Origin: Pseudomonas sp. RIT-PI-AD
Lineage (GTDB): Bacteria; Pseudomonadota; Gammaproteobacteria; Pseudomonadales; Pseudomonadaceae
Length of the DNA: 64,000 nucleotides
Direction of reading: 5' to 3'
Assembly (NCBI RefSeq): GCF_025642785.1
Contig: NZ_JANZKU010000009.1
Span: forward strand, 62,001 to 126,000
Below are positions 38,601 to 47,700 of the stretch, piece by piece. Positions within the stretch are counted from its first letter, which is position 1, and each line of letters begins with the position of its first letter. A model generated the notes under the pieces. It had not been told where the DNA came from and did no database searches. It saw only the letters and a list, made by a program, of their open reading frames with translations. The position numbers and the translations under genes were made by a program.

Positions 38601-39960
38601 GGTCGCGGGCATAGGTGAAGGCGGCGTGGAGTTCCCCGTCACGCTCGTGGGTGTCCAGGCTGAGATCGAATGGCGTGACCCGCTTCTCCCATTCCAGGGT
38701 TTCCAGGCGCAGCCCGCTGCGCGTGGCGAGGCTGTCGAGGGCGACCACGTTCGGCTGGTGGTTGTACATCACCTGGAACAAGGGGGTGTGGCTGAGGTTG
38801 CGCTCCAGCTTGAGGGCTTCCACCAGTTGCTCGAAGGGCAAGTCCTGGTGGCTCTGGGCGCCGAGCGCGGTCTCGCGGATTCCCTGCAGAAAGGCGTCGA
38901 CGCCGAGGTTCGGATCGATGGCTGTGCGCAGGACCTGGGTGTTGACGAAGAAGCCGATCAACCCTTCGATCTCGCCGCGGTTGCGGTTGGCGATGGGCAC
39001 GCCCACGCGGATATCGGACTGGCCGGAGTGGCGCTGCAGGACCAGCTTGAAAGCGCCCAGCAAGAGCATGAACAGGGTGACGTTATGCTGCCGCGCGAAG
39101 CCGCGCAGGCGCTCGACCCAGGCGCCGTCGAGGGCGAACTCGAGGCGCGCGCCGCGGTGCGACGGCTGGGCCGGGCGCGGGTGATCCAGCGGCAGCTCCA
39201 GCACCGGGTGCTCGTCGCCCAGGCGGGCCTGCCAGTAGTCCAATTGGCGCTGCAATTCGCCGGCCTCCAGCCAGCAGCGTTGCCACAGGGCATAGTCGCC
39301 GTACTGGATGGGCAGCGGGTTCAGGGCGGGGGCCTCGCCCAGGGCGAACGCGTCGTACAGGCGGGTGAACTCGTCGATCAACACCGTCATCGACCAGCCG
39401 TCGGCGACGATGTGGTGCAAGGTCAGCAACAGCACGTGCTCCCGCTCGGCCAGGCGCAACAGGCCGATCCGCAGCAGGGGGCCGGCCACCAGGTCGAAGG
39501 GCGTCTGCGCTTCCGCCTCGATCGCCTGATCGATGCGTAGCGCCTGTCGCGCCTCGTCGAATCCGCTCAGATCCTCGCGGCGCACCTGGGGAACGAAGGC
39601 CGGGCGAACCTGTTGGCGAACCCGCCCGTTCTCTTCGACGAAACCGGTACGCAACACCTGGTGGCGTTCCACCAGCGCGGCGAAGGCGCGAATGAGCGCC
39701 TCGGTATCCAGGGCGCCGTGCAGGCGGACCGCGCTGGGCAGGTTGTAGGCGCCGCTGTCGGGGTCGAGCTTCCAGAGGAACCACATGCGCTGCTGGGCAT
39801 AGGAAAGCGCTTCGCGCTCGGGCGCCTCGACGTCCGCCGGAATCGGCAGCAGGGAAAAATCCACGCCCTCGCGGTCGAGAACACCGAGGAACAGCTTGCG
39901 CTTGTCGGCCGGCAGCCCGATAAAACGCCGGGCCAGGTTCAGTGCGTCTTCTGCATTCAT
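29647..39960 (-). CDS. NRPS: C-A-T-E, C-A-T, C plus C-terminal TauD/SyrP-like hydroxylase
   Basis: 3437-residue pyoverdine-type synthetase. Module 1 has a C domain (HHIVADG near 183), an A domain (pocket D-L-W-N-N-A-L-T-Y, Ala-like by memory), carrier GGDS near 1042 and an epimerase (HHLVVDG near 1223), so it adds a D residue. Module 2 has C (HHILMDG near 1690), A (pocket D-A-E-D-H-G-T-V-S, acidic at two positions, suggesting Lys or Orn) and carrier GGHS near 2559. A third C domain (HHIISDG near 2758) lacks its own A domain and leads into an Fe(II)/2-oxoglutarate hydroxylase (about 3060-3437). Iron ligands there are HNE (near 3196) and the late His of NMLAAHARDPF. With the Asp module that follows, beta-hydroxyaspartate is the expected product. 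Confidence 0.9.
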   Translation of the reverse strand: MNAEDALNLARRFIGLPADKRKLFLGVLDREGVDFSLLPIPADVEAPEREALSYAQQRMWFLWKLDPDSGAYNLPSAVRLHGALDTEALIRAFAALVERHQVLRTGFVEENGRVRQQVRPAFVPQVRREDLSGFDEARQALRIDQAIEAEAQTPFDLVAGPLLRIGLLRLAEREHVLLLTLHHIVADGWSMTVLIDEFTRLYDAFALGEAPALNPLPIQYGDYALWQRCWLEAGELQRQLDYWQARLGDEHPVLELPLDHPRPAQPSHRGARLEFALDGAWVERLRGFARQHNVTLFMLLLGAFKLVLQRHSGQSDIRVGVPIANRNRGEIEGLIGFFVNTQVLRTAIDPNLGVDAFLQGIRETALGAQSHQDLPFEQLVEALKLERNLSHTPLFQVMYNHQPNVVALDSLATRSGLRLETLEWEKRVTPFDLSLDTHERDGELHAAFTYARDLFEPASIERLAGHWQNLLQAMLERPQARIGELSMLGEEERDRILRQWNLSEALPPPGTLAGAFEAQVKRTPEALALIDGERCHTYAALNEKANRLAHCLREWGVRPGVLVGVALPRRVELPVALLAILKAGGAYVPLDPGYPRERLAYMLADSGARVVLSHSDLQVELPVPDGTRTLFIDREQDWLTRQPSHDPAPLAQPEDLAYLIYTSGSTGQPKGVAIEQRNATALIDWSLRHYSREDLCGVLASTSVCFDLSVWEFFVTLSAGGFLVLAENALALPELPARDRVRLINTVPSAIAALLRADAIPASVRIINLAGEALKQRLVDALYRLPGLARVHDLYGPSEDTTYSTFALRRAGGQSNIGRPLDGTRSYILDARGQPLPVGVTGELYLAGAGTARGYLHRPALTAEKFLPDPFSADGGRLYRTGDLARYREDGSIDYVGRLDHQVKVRGFRIELGEIEARLLAHPAVREAVVMARDGLQGQQLIAYAGVGDADPEALRVTLREHMQATLPDYMVPAHLLLLPQLPLTPNGKLDRKALPTLDSETLQAGFVAPAAGLESQLATLWQEVLGLAQVGRDDNFFELGGDSIVSLQIVSRARQGGIRITPKDLFQHQTIARLAAVAAEGRGPLAEQGRVRGESPLTPIQAWFFEAAIPAPHHWNQSVLLRSRELLDAAWLRRALEALVQQHDALRLSFVAGEQGVRASHRDDPSDGAQLLWLRTAEDAAEMTAVCDAAQASLDLERGPLLRAVLIETTDGQRLLLAIHHLVVDGVSWRILLEDLQSAYLQAREGQQPRFPAKSSSFKAWAERLQDYARAPSLRAELDYWHDQAAGDLPELPRDNPAGSLSNAYLRRLSLRLDREQTERLLKQAGASYRTQINDLLLTALARVLCRWSGAPAVRVQLEGHGREDLFDELDLTRTVGWFTSLFPLRLTPTEDLDGSIKAIKEQLRGVPDKGLGYGVLRYLAAQPLREALAALPPARVTFNYLGQFDGSFEETALLRPSGESSGAGQSAAASLGNWLSVDGQVFDGRLSLDWSFSADVYRDETIQQLLDDYRRELLALIEHCTNGLHQGVTPSDFPLAGLTQAQLDGLRLVPADVADIYPLSPMQQGMLFHSLYEPGAAAYVNQLRVDVQGLDLERFRNAWQATLDAHDVLRSGFVLQEAGRQPLQIVHRRVAVPFVELDWRERADAPTALEALAEDDRLRGFELARAPLMRLTLVRLEDDRHHLIHTSHHILMDGWSNARLLGEMLGRYAGETLPSASGGYRQYIQWLQGKDPAAAEAFWRAQLVDLEGPTLLAAALPRAVPLEPGYGEFDQRLDEAATARLGDFARRHKVTLNTLVQAAWLLLLQRYTGQRRVSVGTTVAGRPAELPGIEQQVGLFINTLPLIAEPPLERSVADWVQDVQALNLALREYEHTPLYDIQHWAGRAGEALFDSILVFENFPVAQSLRAGQSSGLAFSAVENHERTHYPLALTLNAGQHLSLSYGYQREHFSDGQIQRIAGHLLHLLERFVASPQLALGRLALPTPDESHQLLNVWNPGEPERAPLLCVQHSIERQAAAAPERIALIMDERQLSYGELNRQSNRLAHRLIEQGVGPDVPVGVALERSLEMIVGLLAVLKAGGAYVPLDPQYPAQRLGWMIEDSGLRLLLTHSAVLDSLPIPEQVRALCIDREVPAPVEAAEHDPCSRARPENLAYIMFTSGSTGRPKGVAISHGALSRHTEVATALFDLQANDRVLQFSTFNFDAFVEQLYPALTQGASVVVRGRELWDSETFHRQVIEQGISVVDLPTAYWYMLARDFAAAPRDLGRLRQVHIGGEAMPPEGLSAWKAAGLERVRLINTYGPTEATVSATALDCADYLNGRQAVPLVMPIGRALGGRRLYLLDTSLNPAPVGVTGELMIGGELLARGYLGKAALTAERFVPDPFAERPGSRLYRTGDLTRHREDGVIDYVGRADHQVKIRGFRIELGEIEARLLAHPQVSEAVVLVLDEQGDKRILAYWVPVGALPEGAAAERLQAELRDHLKNQLPDYMLPGQWVMLAELPLSPNGKLDRRALPVPDRHGVEGAHRVPETPLQRQLARIWAQVLGAESIGLDDNFFERGGHSLLATRVTSCARAEGLESLQLRDLFECPNLAALAERLEARGAATPTATRLPALEAQPRRAPLPLSLAQQRLWLVDRIAAGGTAYNMPAALSVRGPLSRPVLAQAFDLLLQRHEILRTSYHQDEEGNPLARVGDSVELPIGFDDLSGLEPAARERARIDWLRRCAEEAIDIERAPLLRVHLLKLAEDEHQVFFAMHHIISDGWSMGVLVKELLAFYRACAEDSPAGLPALPLQYLDYALWQQRLREEGWLQKDVEYWQLALRDAPPRMRLPTDHPRPQQPTLDGESLEFRLEASLYEPLKALARQLDTTPYVLLLAAFQVVLHRTCGVDDLVVGTDVAGRQRQALEGLIGFFVNVLPMRSRFDPRQGFEDYLAQVRATALNAYEHQELPLDLIVEACAVERFKGINPLVQVLFVMNNTPTASLQVDGLRLEPLPLEERHSKFEMGLFVEEIGNSLVCNWSYAVALFRRERIEQLMQSWIGILEQALRNRHTSLGEFVMSVAPETSVPPRAASKKFDKLDRFLKKGATAAPATLPAVRFSALREGQVFPLLAEPADGDLDVVEWIGQNRGLLEEKLATHACILFRGFGLTGIEEFERFAEAVQPGLYGRYGDLPKKEGGKNTYRSTPYPEQKMILFHNESSHQDRWPRKQMFYCEQPSPIGGATPIVDCREMCERLPADLLRTFESKGLLYVRTFTEKLDVSWQHFFKTDSREEVEARCRAAGIDWRWLDNDELQTRTRCPAVISHPLTGARSFFNQVQLHHIHCLDPDVRDDLIALFGIDNMPRHVYYGDGTPIPDEVMETIGRLYEDCAVRFDWQKGDVVLLDNMLAAHARDPFQGPRKIVVAMGDMFDRSALEQPSASDEEPLADRVLEEEVGS

Positions 39961-40020
39961 CTATCAGTCCATCCGGCCAAGTCAGTGGAAAGCCTTCGCT
40001 TCCCCGCCATATCCAGTTGA

Positions 40021-40044
40021 ACGAAGCAGCCGCACGGTCATTTA
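40021..40044 (-). promoter_or_regulatory. PvdS-type promoter (IS box) for the NRPS pair
   Basis: Minus-strand TAAAT (40044-40040), 16-nt spacer, CGT (40023-40021): an exact match to the PvdS consensus TAAAT-N16-CGT. It lies about 60 bp upstream of the NRPS start at 39960, so this gene and the coupled NRPS have their own iron-starvation promoter. Confidence 0.8.
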
Positions 40045-40175
40045 GGCCTGCGTGGCCCGGCGCGGCGATGCCGCGCCCTGGCCGTTCACCCGGGCGAGCG
40101 CGGACGCACCCATCGGATGGACGGGCGAAACGAAGGCGTGGAAGAGTGCGCCCCGGGCCAGGGCGCACGACGAGC

Positions 40176-41588
40176 TCAGGCGCGCCGCAAGGCCGCCTGC
40201 AAAGCGCGGGCGAAACGCTGCACGACGTCGTCGATTTCTTCGGCGCTGATCACCAGGGGCGGCAGGAAGCGCACCACGCAGCCGTGGCGACCGCCGAGTT
40301 CGAGGATCAAGCCACGACGCAGGCACTCGTGCTGGATCGCCGAGGCCAGCTTACCGTCACCCGGCGGATGGCCCAGCGCATCGGCAACACCCCGCGGATC
40401 GACGATCTCCACACCGAGCATCAGCCCGCGCCCACGGATGTCGCCCAACTGCGGGAAGTCCCGTTGCAGCACGCGCAGATGCTCGGCCAGGCGCTCGCCC
40501 ATGGCGGCGGCGTGGCCCGGCAGGTCGTGCTCGCGCAGGTAGCGCATCACCGCCGAACCGGCGGCCATGGCCATCTGGTTACCGCGGAAGGTGCCCGCAT
40601 GGGCGCCGGGTAGCCACTTGTCCAGCCACTCGCGATAGACCATCACGGCGAGCGGCAGGCTGCCGCCGATGGCCTTGGAGAGCACCACCACGTCCGGCAG
40701 GATGCCGGCGTGCTCGAAGGCGAACATCCGCCCGGTGCGGCCGAAGCCGCTCTGGATTTCGTCGACGATCAGGGCGACGCCGGCCTCCTCGGTGATACGG
40801 CGCAGTCCGCGCAGCCAGTCCAGGTCGGCGGGGATCACCCCGCCCTCCCCCTGCACCACTTCGACGATCACCGCGGCGGGTGGCTGCACGCCGCTCTCCG
40901 GGTCCTTCAGCAGGTTTTCCAGGTAGTTCAGGTTCACCCTCACGCCCGCGTCGCCGCCAAGCCCGAACGGGCAGCGATACGCGTAGGGATAGGGCAGGAA
41001 TTGCACACCATTGCCGAGCAACGCGCCCAGGGGTTTCTTCGGCCCGAGATTGCCCATCAGGCCGAGGGCGCCCTGACTCATGCCGTGGTAACCGCCCTGG
41101 AACGACAGGACGGTGCTGCGCCCGGTGGCGGTGCGCACCAGTTTCAGCGCGGCCTCCACCGCATCGGTGCCGGTCGGCCCGCAGAACTGGATCTTCGCCT
41201 CGCGGGAAAACGCCTCCGGCAGCAGGCCGAAGAGGTCCTGGACGAAGCGATCCTTGACCGGCGTGGTGAGGTCGAGGGTATGCAGCGGCAGCTCATCGTC
41301 CAGCACCTGGCGGATCGCTTCGATCACCACCGGGTGGTTGTGCCCCAGGGCCAGGGTTCCGGCGCCGGCCAGGCAGTCGATGAACCAGCGGCCTTCGACG
41401 TCCTCGACGCGGATGCCGCGGCCCCGCTTGAGGGCCAGCGGAAGGCGCCGGGGATAGCTGCGCGCATTGGATTCCTGTCGCTTCTGCCGGGCCAGCAAGG
41501 GCGACTCGTCGAACCGATAGAGCGTTTCCGCCGCCTCGGCAGAAGCCGGGACGGTCGGGTTTTCGACGACGCTGGAAACGACTTGCAT
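40176..41588 (-). CDS. pvdH: L-2,4-diaminobutyrate:2-oxoglutarate aminotransferase
   Basis: PLP-dependent class III aminotransferase making L-2,4-diaminobutyrate from aspartate semialdehyde for the pyoverdine chromophore. From ATG 41588 ([17 protein letters not shown] 7 nt upstream) it is 470 residues, matching PvdH of P. aeruginosa (about 469). Motifs are [14 protein letters not shown] (PLP phosphate loop), GGYHGMS, the [12 protein letters not shown] aspartate and the Schiff-base lysine in LSKAIGG. Its product is the amino acid read by the third A domain of PvdL, encoded just upstream. It has its own PvdS box at 41667-41690. Confidence 0.93.
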   Translation of the reverse strand: MQVVSSVVENPTVPASAEAAETLYRFDESPLLARQKRQESNARSYPRRLPLALKRGRGIRVEDVEGRWFIDCLAGAGTLALGHNHPVVIEAIRQVLDDELPLHTLDLTTPVKDRFVQDLFGLLPEAFSREAKIQFCGPTGTDAVEAALKLVRTATGRSTVLSFQGGYHGMSQGALGLMGNLGPKKPLGALLGNGVQFLPYPYAYRCPFGLGGDAGVRVNLNYLENLLKDPESGVQPPAAVIVEVVQGEGGVIPADLDWLRGLRRITEEAGVALIVDEIQSGFGRTGRMFAFEHAGILPDVVVLSKAIGGSLPLAVMVYREWLDKWLPGAHAGTFRGNQMAMAAGSAVMRYLREHDLPGHAAAMGERLAEHLRVLQRDFPQLGDIRGRGLMLGVEIVDPRGVADALGHPPGDGKLASAIQHECLRRGLILELGGRHGCVVRFLPPLVISAEEIDDVVQRFARALQAALRRA

Positions 41589-41666
41589 AGCGGATTCCTC
41601 GATGGAGTGATGGTGCGCCGGGCCATCCGCCGCGCGGAAGCGGCGCGGCGGCGGCTCGTTCAGATG

Positions 41667-41690
41667 ACGCACGGCCCCGGTGCCGATTTA
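41667..41690 (-). promoter_or_regulatory. PvdS-type promoter (IS box) for pvdH
   Basis: Minus-strand TAAAT (41690-41686), 16-nt spacer, CGT (41669-41667), an exact consensus match about 80 bp upstream of the pvdH ATG and inside the 175-bp gap after pvdL. Confidence 0.8.
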
Positions 41691-41763
41691 CACCGGCGGC
41701 GAGGGACGACGCGACAGGCGGGGCCGGCGCGCGGCGATAACCGCCGCGCGTCCCGGGCGGGCC

Positions 41764-44700
41764 TTACAAGGCTTCCAGTTGGCTCATCAGATCGTTCAGG
41801 CGCTCGGCTTTCTGCTCGGTGATGGCCGAGCCTTCCAGCGCCTCGATGTAGGCCGCCAGTTCCGCGACCGTCGCGCACTCGAACATCGCCCGCAGCGGGA
41901 CGTTGCGCTGCAAGGCCTTCTGCACCCGTGACGCGATCTGCGTGGCCAACAGCGAGTGCCCACCCAACTCGAAGAAGTTATCGTGGATGCCGACCCGCTC
42001 GACCTTCAGCACCTCGCGCCAGATGTCCGCCAGGTCGCGTTCCAGCTCGCTGCGCGGCGCGGTGTAGTGCTGCTGCGCCTGTCCGATGTCCAGCCCCGGC
42101 AGGGCACGCCGATCCAGCTTGCCGTTGGCGTTGAGCGGCAGGCGCTCCAGCAGCAACCAGTGCAAGGGCACCATGTAGTCCGGCAGCTCGGCCCTCAGGT
42201 CCTGCTTGAGCCGTTCGCGATAGGCGCTCTGCTCGACAAGCGATTGCGCCGCGTTGGCTTCGTCCAGTTGCAGCAGGGCACTGTCCGCCGGTACCACGTA
42301 GCCCACCAGTTGCTTGCCGGTGGGGCCTTCCTGTACCGCGACCGCCGCGTCCCGCACGCCATCGTGCTGGTGCAGGCGCGCCTCGATCTCGCCCAGTTCG
42401 ATGCGGAAGCCACGGATTTTCACCTGGTGGTCGAGGCGGCCGACGTACTCCAGCACGCCATCGGCGCGCCGCCGCGCCAGGTCCCCGGTGCGGTACAGGC
42501 GCTCGCCGGGTTCGCCATAGGGATGCGGCAGGAACGCCAGGGCGGTGCGTGCCGGATCGCCGACATAACCTCGGCCGACCCCGGTCCCCGCCACGCACAG
42601 TTCGCCCACCGCGCCGACCGGCACCGGCAGGGCCTGTTCGTCCAGCACGTACAGGCGATTGTTGTCGGTGGGCGTGCCGATGGGCAGGTAGCTGCCCTGG
42701 GTGGACGCCGGGTCCACCCGGAACAGCGCCACGTCGTCGGAGCACTCCGCCGGGCCGTAGGCGTTCACCAGGCCGATATCGGGGTAGCGCTGCAACCACT
42801 GCCGCGCCAGCTCCGGCGGCATGGCCTCACCGGTCGGCAGCATCCAGCGCAGGGCCGGCAACGGGTCCTGCTCTTCCGTCAGCAGCCCCTGGATCAACGA
42901 GGGCACGCTCTCCAGCACGGTCACACCACGCTCGCGGACATGCCTGAGCAGGACCGCCGGGTCGTGGGCGATGGCGTTGGGGACGATCTCGACCCGCGCG
43001 CCGCACAGCGCCGCGGTGAGGAACTGCCACACGGAAATATCGAAGCTCTGCGACGCGGTCTGGGCGATCACGTCGCGTTCGTCCAGGCCCAGATAAGGCA
43101 CCTTGCTCAGTTGGTTGTTGAGCATGCCGGCCTGCTCCACCATCACCCCCTTGGGCACCCCGGTGGAACCCGAGGTGTAGATGATGTAGGCCAACCGATC
43201 CGGGCCGCTGGGCACGGCGGGGTCGTGCTCCGCGCCCGGAGTCCCTTGCAGCGTTTCCCACACCAGCAGACGGGGCCGCCGCGGCGCCTCCAGTTCGTCG
43301 AGCAAACGCCGCGCCTGGTCGCTGCACGCCTGGTCGCAGACCAGCACCGGCGCGCGGCTCAGGCTGAGGATATGGCTCAGGCGCTGGCTCGGGTGGCCGG
43401 GGTCGAGCGGCAGGTACGCCGCGCCCGCCTTGAAGCTACCGACGATCATGCCCAGCAGTTCCAGGCCACGCTCGGCCAGCAGCGCCACCGGCTGATCGGG
43501 CCGCACGCCCGCCTCGATCAAACCATGGGCGAGGCGATTGGCCTGGCGATTGAGCTCGGCATAGCTCCATTGCCGCTCCAGGCAGACCGCCGCGATGCGC
43601 TGGGGATGGGCCGCGACCCGGGCCTCGAACAGCGCCGCGTACCCCTGTTCCAGCGGATAGGCACGGTCGGTGCGGTTGCAGTCCTGCAAGAGGAAGCGGC
43701 TTTCATCCTCGCCCATCAGCGGCAAGTCGGCGAAGTCGCCCTGGAAGCCGTCGATCAAGGCCAGCAGCAGGCGCTTGAAATCGGCCAGCAGGCGCGCCAC
43801 GGTCGGTTCGTCGAAGAACCGCTGGTCATAGGAAAGGTGCAGGCCCAGGTCGTCGCCCGGGTAGCAGACCACGGTCAGCGGGAAGTTGGTGTGGGTCCGC
43901 CCCGACTCCGAGCGCGCATTGAGGCTTTGCGCCTTGTCCAGCACCGAGACTTCCACCGGCGCGTTCTCGAAGACGAACAGGCTATCGAACAACGGCTGGC
44001 CCTTGGGCAGTTCGCTGCACGCCTGGATGTTCACCAGCGGCAGGTATTCGTGCTCGCGCAGCGCCAGGTTGCGCTCCAGCAGCTCGCGCAGCCAGTCGCC
44101 GACGGCGCGGCGCTCGCCCGCCGCCGGCATCGGCACCCGCAACGGCACGCTGTTGATGAACAGCCCCACGGTCCGCTGCATCTCCGGCATGCCCACTGGA
44201 CGCCCGGCCACGGTGACCCCGAAGAGGACGTCCCGCTCGCCGCTGTAGCGGCGCAATACCAGCGCCCAGGCCGCCTGGGCGAAGGTGTTGGCAGTCAACT
44301 GGTGACGCTGCGCCAGTTCGCGCAAGCGGCGACCGTCGGCCGCATCCAGGCGAGCGTGGGCATCGGCCACGCGCATCGCACCGCTGTCATGCACGATCGG
44401 CCGGTCGCTGGGAACCAGGGTCGGCCGTTCGAAGCCGCGCAGGCTTTCCCGCCAATAGGCGGTGGCTTCATCGGCGTCCTGGCGCTGCAGCCAGGCGATG
44501 TAGTCGCGATAACGCGGCGCCAGCGGCAACTCGGCCTGTTCGCCACGGCCGAAGGCCTGGTAGATCTCGAGGAAGTCCCCCATCAGCAATGACCGGCACC
44601 AGGCGTCGATGAGGATGTGGTGGTTGCTCATCAGGAACCAGTAGCGCGCTTGGCCCAGGCGGATCAGGCGCAGGCGGAAAGGCGGTTCCCGCAGCAGGTC

Positions 44701-47700
44701 GAAGCCGGCCTGGCGTTCGTTTTCGAGCAGAGTCGCCAGGCGGGTTTCGTGGTCGTCCTCGGGCACCTCGCTCCAGTCCTGGTAATCCACCGGCACCGGG
44801 CCCGGTCGGTGGATGATCTGCTGCATGGTGTCGCCGGCGTCCCACCAGAAGGAGGCGCGCAACGCTTCGTGGCGAGCCGCCACCGCTTGCCAGGCGGCGG
44901 CGAAGCGCGACGGATCGATCTCGCTGTCCACCCGGTAGCGGTCCTGCATGAAATACACGCCCGAGCCCGGCTCCAACAGGGTGTGCAGCAGCAAGCCTTC
45001 CTGCATCGGGGTCAGGGGATAGATGTCGTCGATCTGGTCGAAGGCCACCGGCAGCGCATCCAACTGGCCTTGGTCGAGCCGTGCCAGCGGGAAGTCCGAT
45101 GGCGTGATGCCGCCGACCTCGGGCTCAAGGCAATGGGCGATCAATCCCTGCAATTCCTCCAGATAGGCCTCCGCCAGGTCCTGCACGGTGCTCACCTGAT
45201 AGAGGTCTTCGCTGAAGGTCCAGCGCAGCAGCAGTTCGCCGCCGTAGACCTGGCCATCCACGCTGAGCCAGTTGGGCAAGCGGCTGTCGGGGTCGTGGGC
45301 CGCGCCGGAGGCTTCGTCCACCGGACGGAACAGCGCGTCCGCGGCGAAGCTCTGGTCGAACTGGCCGAGGTAGTTGAAGGTGACTCGGGCCTGGGGCAGC
45401 GTCTCCAGGACAGCCCGCCGCTCGGCGTCCGCCAGGTAGCGCAGCACGCCGTAGCCGAGGCCTTTGTGCGGCACCGCGCGCAGTTGTTCCTTGATCGCCT
45501 TGAGCGACGTGCCAGGTTCGTCGGCCGGGGTCAGGCGCAAGGGGTAGGCGCTGGTGAACCAACCCAGGGTGCGGGTCAGGTCGATGGCGTCGAACAGCGC
45601 TTCGCGGCCGTGGCCTTCCAGCTGGACCAGGGTCGAGCGTTCGCCGGTCCAGCGGCACAGCACCCGCGCCAGGGCAGTGAGCAACAGGTCGTTGACCTGG
45701 GTCCGGTAGGCCGCGGGCGCCTGTTGCAGCAGCTCGCGGGTGCGTTGCGCGTCCAGTTTCACCGACAGGCTGCACGCGTGCCGTTGCAGGTTGAGACCCT
45801 GCGGATTGTCGCGGGGCGGCTCGACCGCGGGACCGGCCAGGTGGTCCCGCCACCAGTCCAGTTCCTCGCGCAGCGGCTCGCTGCCGGCATAGGTCTGCAG
45901 GCAACGGCCCCAGTCGCGGAAGGCGCTGGTTTTCGCCGGCAAGTTCACCTGCTCGCTCGCCGCGCACTGCCGGCAAGCGGTCTGCAAATCGTCGAGCAGG
46001 ACGCGCCAGGAAACGCCATCCACCGCGAGGTGGTGGATCGCCAGCAGCAAGCGTCGCTGTTCACCGGGGCCCTCGGCGAGCACCGCGCGCAGCAGCGGAC
46101 CGCGCTGGATGTCCAGGCTGCGCTGGGCCTCCTCGAACAGCGCGAGACGGTCCGCCGCGTCGTCGACGCGGCGTTGCCAGAGCAGGTCGGCGATTGGCGC
46201 ATCGACCTCGCGATGCGTGGCGTGCCAGCCCTGCTCATCCCGGACGAAACTCAGGCGCAAGGCATCGTGATGGGCCACCAACGCGTGCAACGCCTGTTCC
46301 AGATGCCGGCCTTCGAGGGTCGCGACCGGCTCCAGCAACAGCGCCTGGTTCCAATGGTCGGGCCGCTGAGAAAGGCTGTCGAAGAACCAGTGCTGGATCG
46401 GCGTCAGGGGCGCGTCTCCGCTCACCGCTCCCTGGTCGATGCTCAGGCGCTCGCTGACTTGCGCCGCGGCGGCGAGGCTCTGCACGGTCTGGAAGCGGAA
46501 AAGTTCCTTCGGCGTGAAGTGCAGTCCGGCCTGGCGCGCCCGGCTGACCACCTGGATCGACAGGATCGAATCGCCGCCCAGCTCGAAGAAGTTGTCGTGC
46601 AGGCCGACGCGCTCCACGTTCAGCACCTCGCGCCAGATTCGCGCCAGCTTTCGCTCGCGCTCGTCGCGCGGCTCGACATAGGCCTGTCGCGCGCGCTCCA
46701 GGTCCGGCATCGGCAACGCCTTGCGGTCCAGCTTGCCGTTGGCGGTCAAGGGCAGGCTATCCAGTAACAGGATGTGCGTCGGCACCATGTAGTCCGGCAA
46801 CCGGGCTTGCAGCTCACCCTTGAGGCTTTCCCGGAAGCGCTCCTGGCGGGCCTCGTCGGCCAGGTTCAGTCCTGTCTCGACGGCAGTCACGTAGGCCACC
46901 AGTTGCAGCCCGGAACCGCCTTCGACGGCGAGCACCACCGCTTCCCGCACCTCCGGGGATGCCTGCAGGCGGGCCTCGATTTCGCCCAGTTCGATGCGGA
47001 AGCCGCGGATCTTCACTTGATGGTCGATCCGCCCCAGGTATTCCAGCAAACCGTCGCGCCGGCGTTTCACCCGGTCGCCGGTACGGTACAAGCGTCCGCC
47101 CCCCGGCGTGCCGAAGGGGTCGGCGACGAAGCGTTCGGCGGTCAGCCCGGGCCGCTCGTGATAACCGCGGGCCAGGCCGGCACCGCCGACGTAGAGCTCG
47201 CCCACCGCCCCGGGCGCGACCGGGTTGAGGTCCGCGTCGAGAATGTACAGGCTGCGCGCCCCGACCCCCGAGCCGATCGGAATGCTGTTGGCCTCCTGGT
47301 CCAGATCGAGCGGGACCTCGCCAGCCAGCGGCATCACCACCGTCTCGGTCGGGCCATAGGCGTTGAAGAAGCGCTGCGGCGCGAAGGCCGCACGAATGCC
47401 ATGCACGTGTTCCGGTGTCAGGGCTTCGCCGCCGGTGATGCACAGGCGCACCGGCAGTACCTCGCCACGTTCGCGCAGCCATTGGGCGAGCTGGCCGCCA
47501 TAGCTGGGGGTGAAGCCGACGACGCTGACCGACTGTTCGCGGATCAGCCCGCAGATGTCTTCCGCCCCCCATTGGCCCTGCTCGCGCAACACCACGCGGG
47601 CACCGCAGAGCAAGGGGGTCAGCAGGCGCTCGCTGGCGGCGTCGAAATTGATCGAATAGAAGTGCAGTTCGCAGTCGTCGGCGCCCATGCCGAAGCGCTC

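Noticed and set aside
41641-41763. GC-rich inverted repeats between pvdL and pvdH as a terminator
   Set aside because: Short matches only, no T-run. The clear signal in this gap is the PvdS box.
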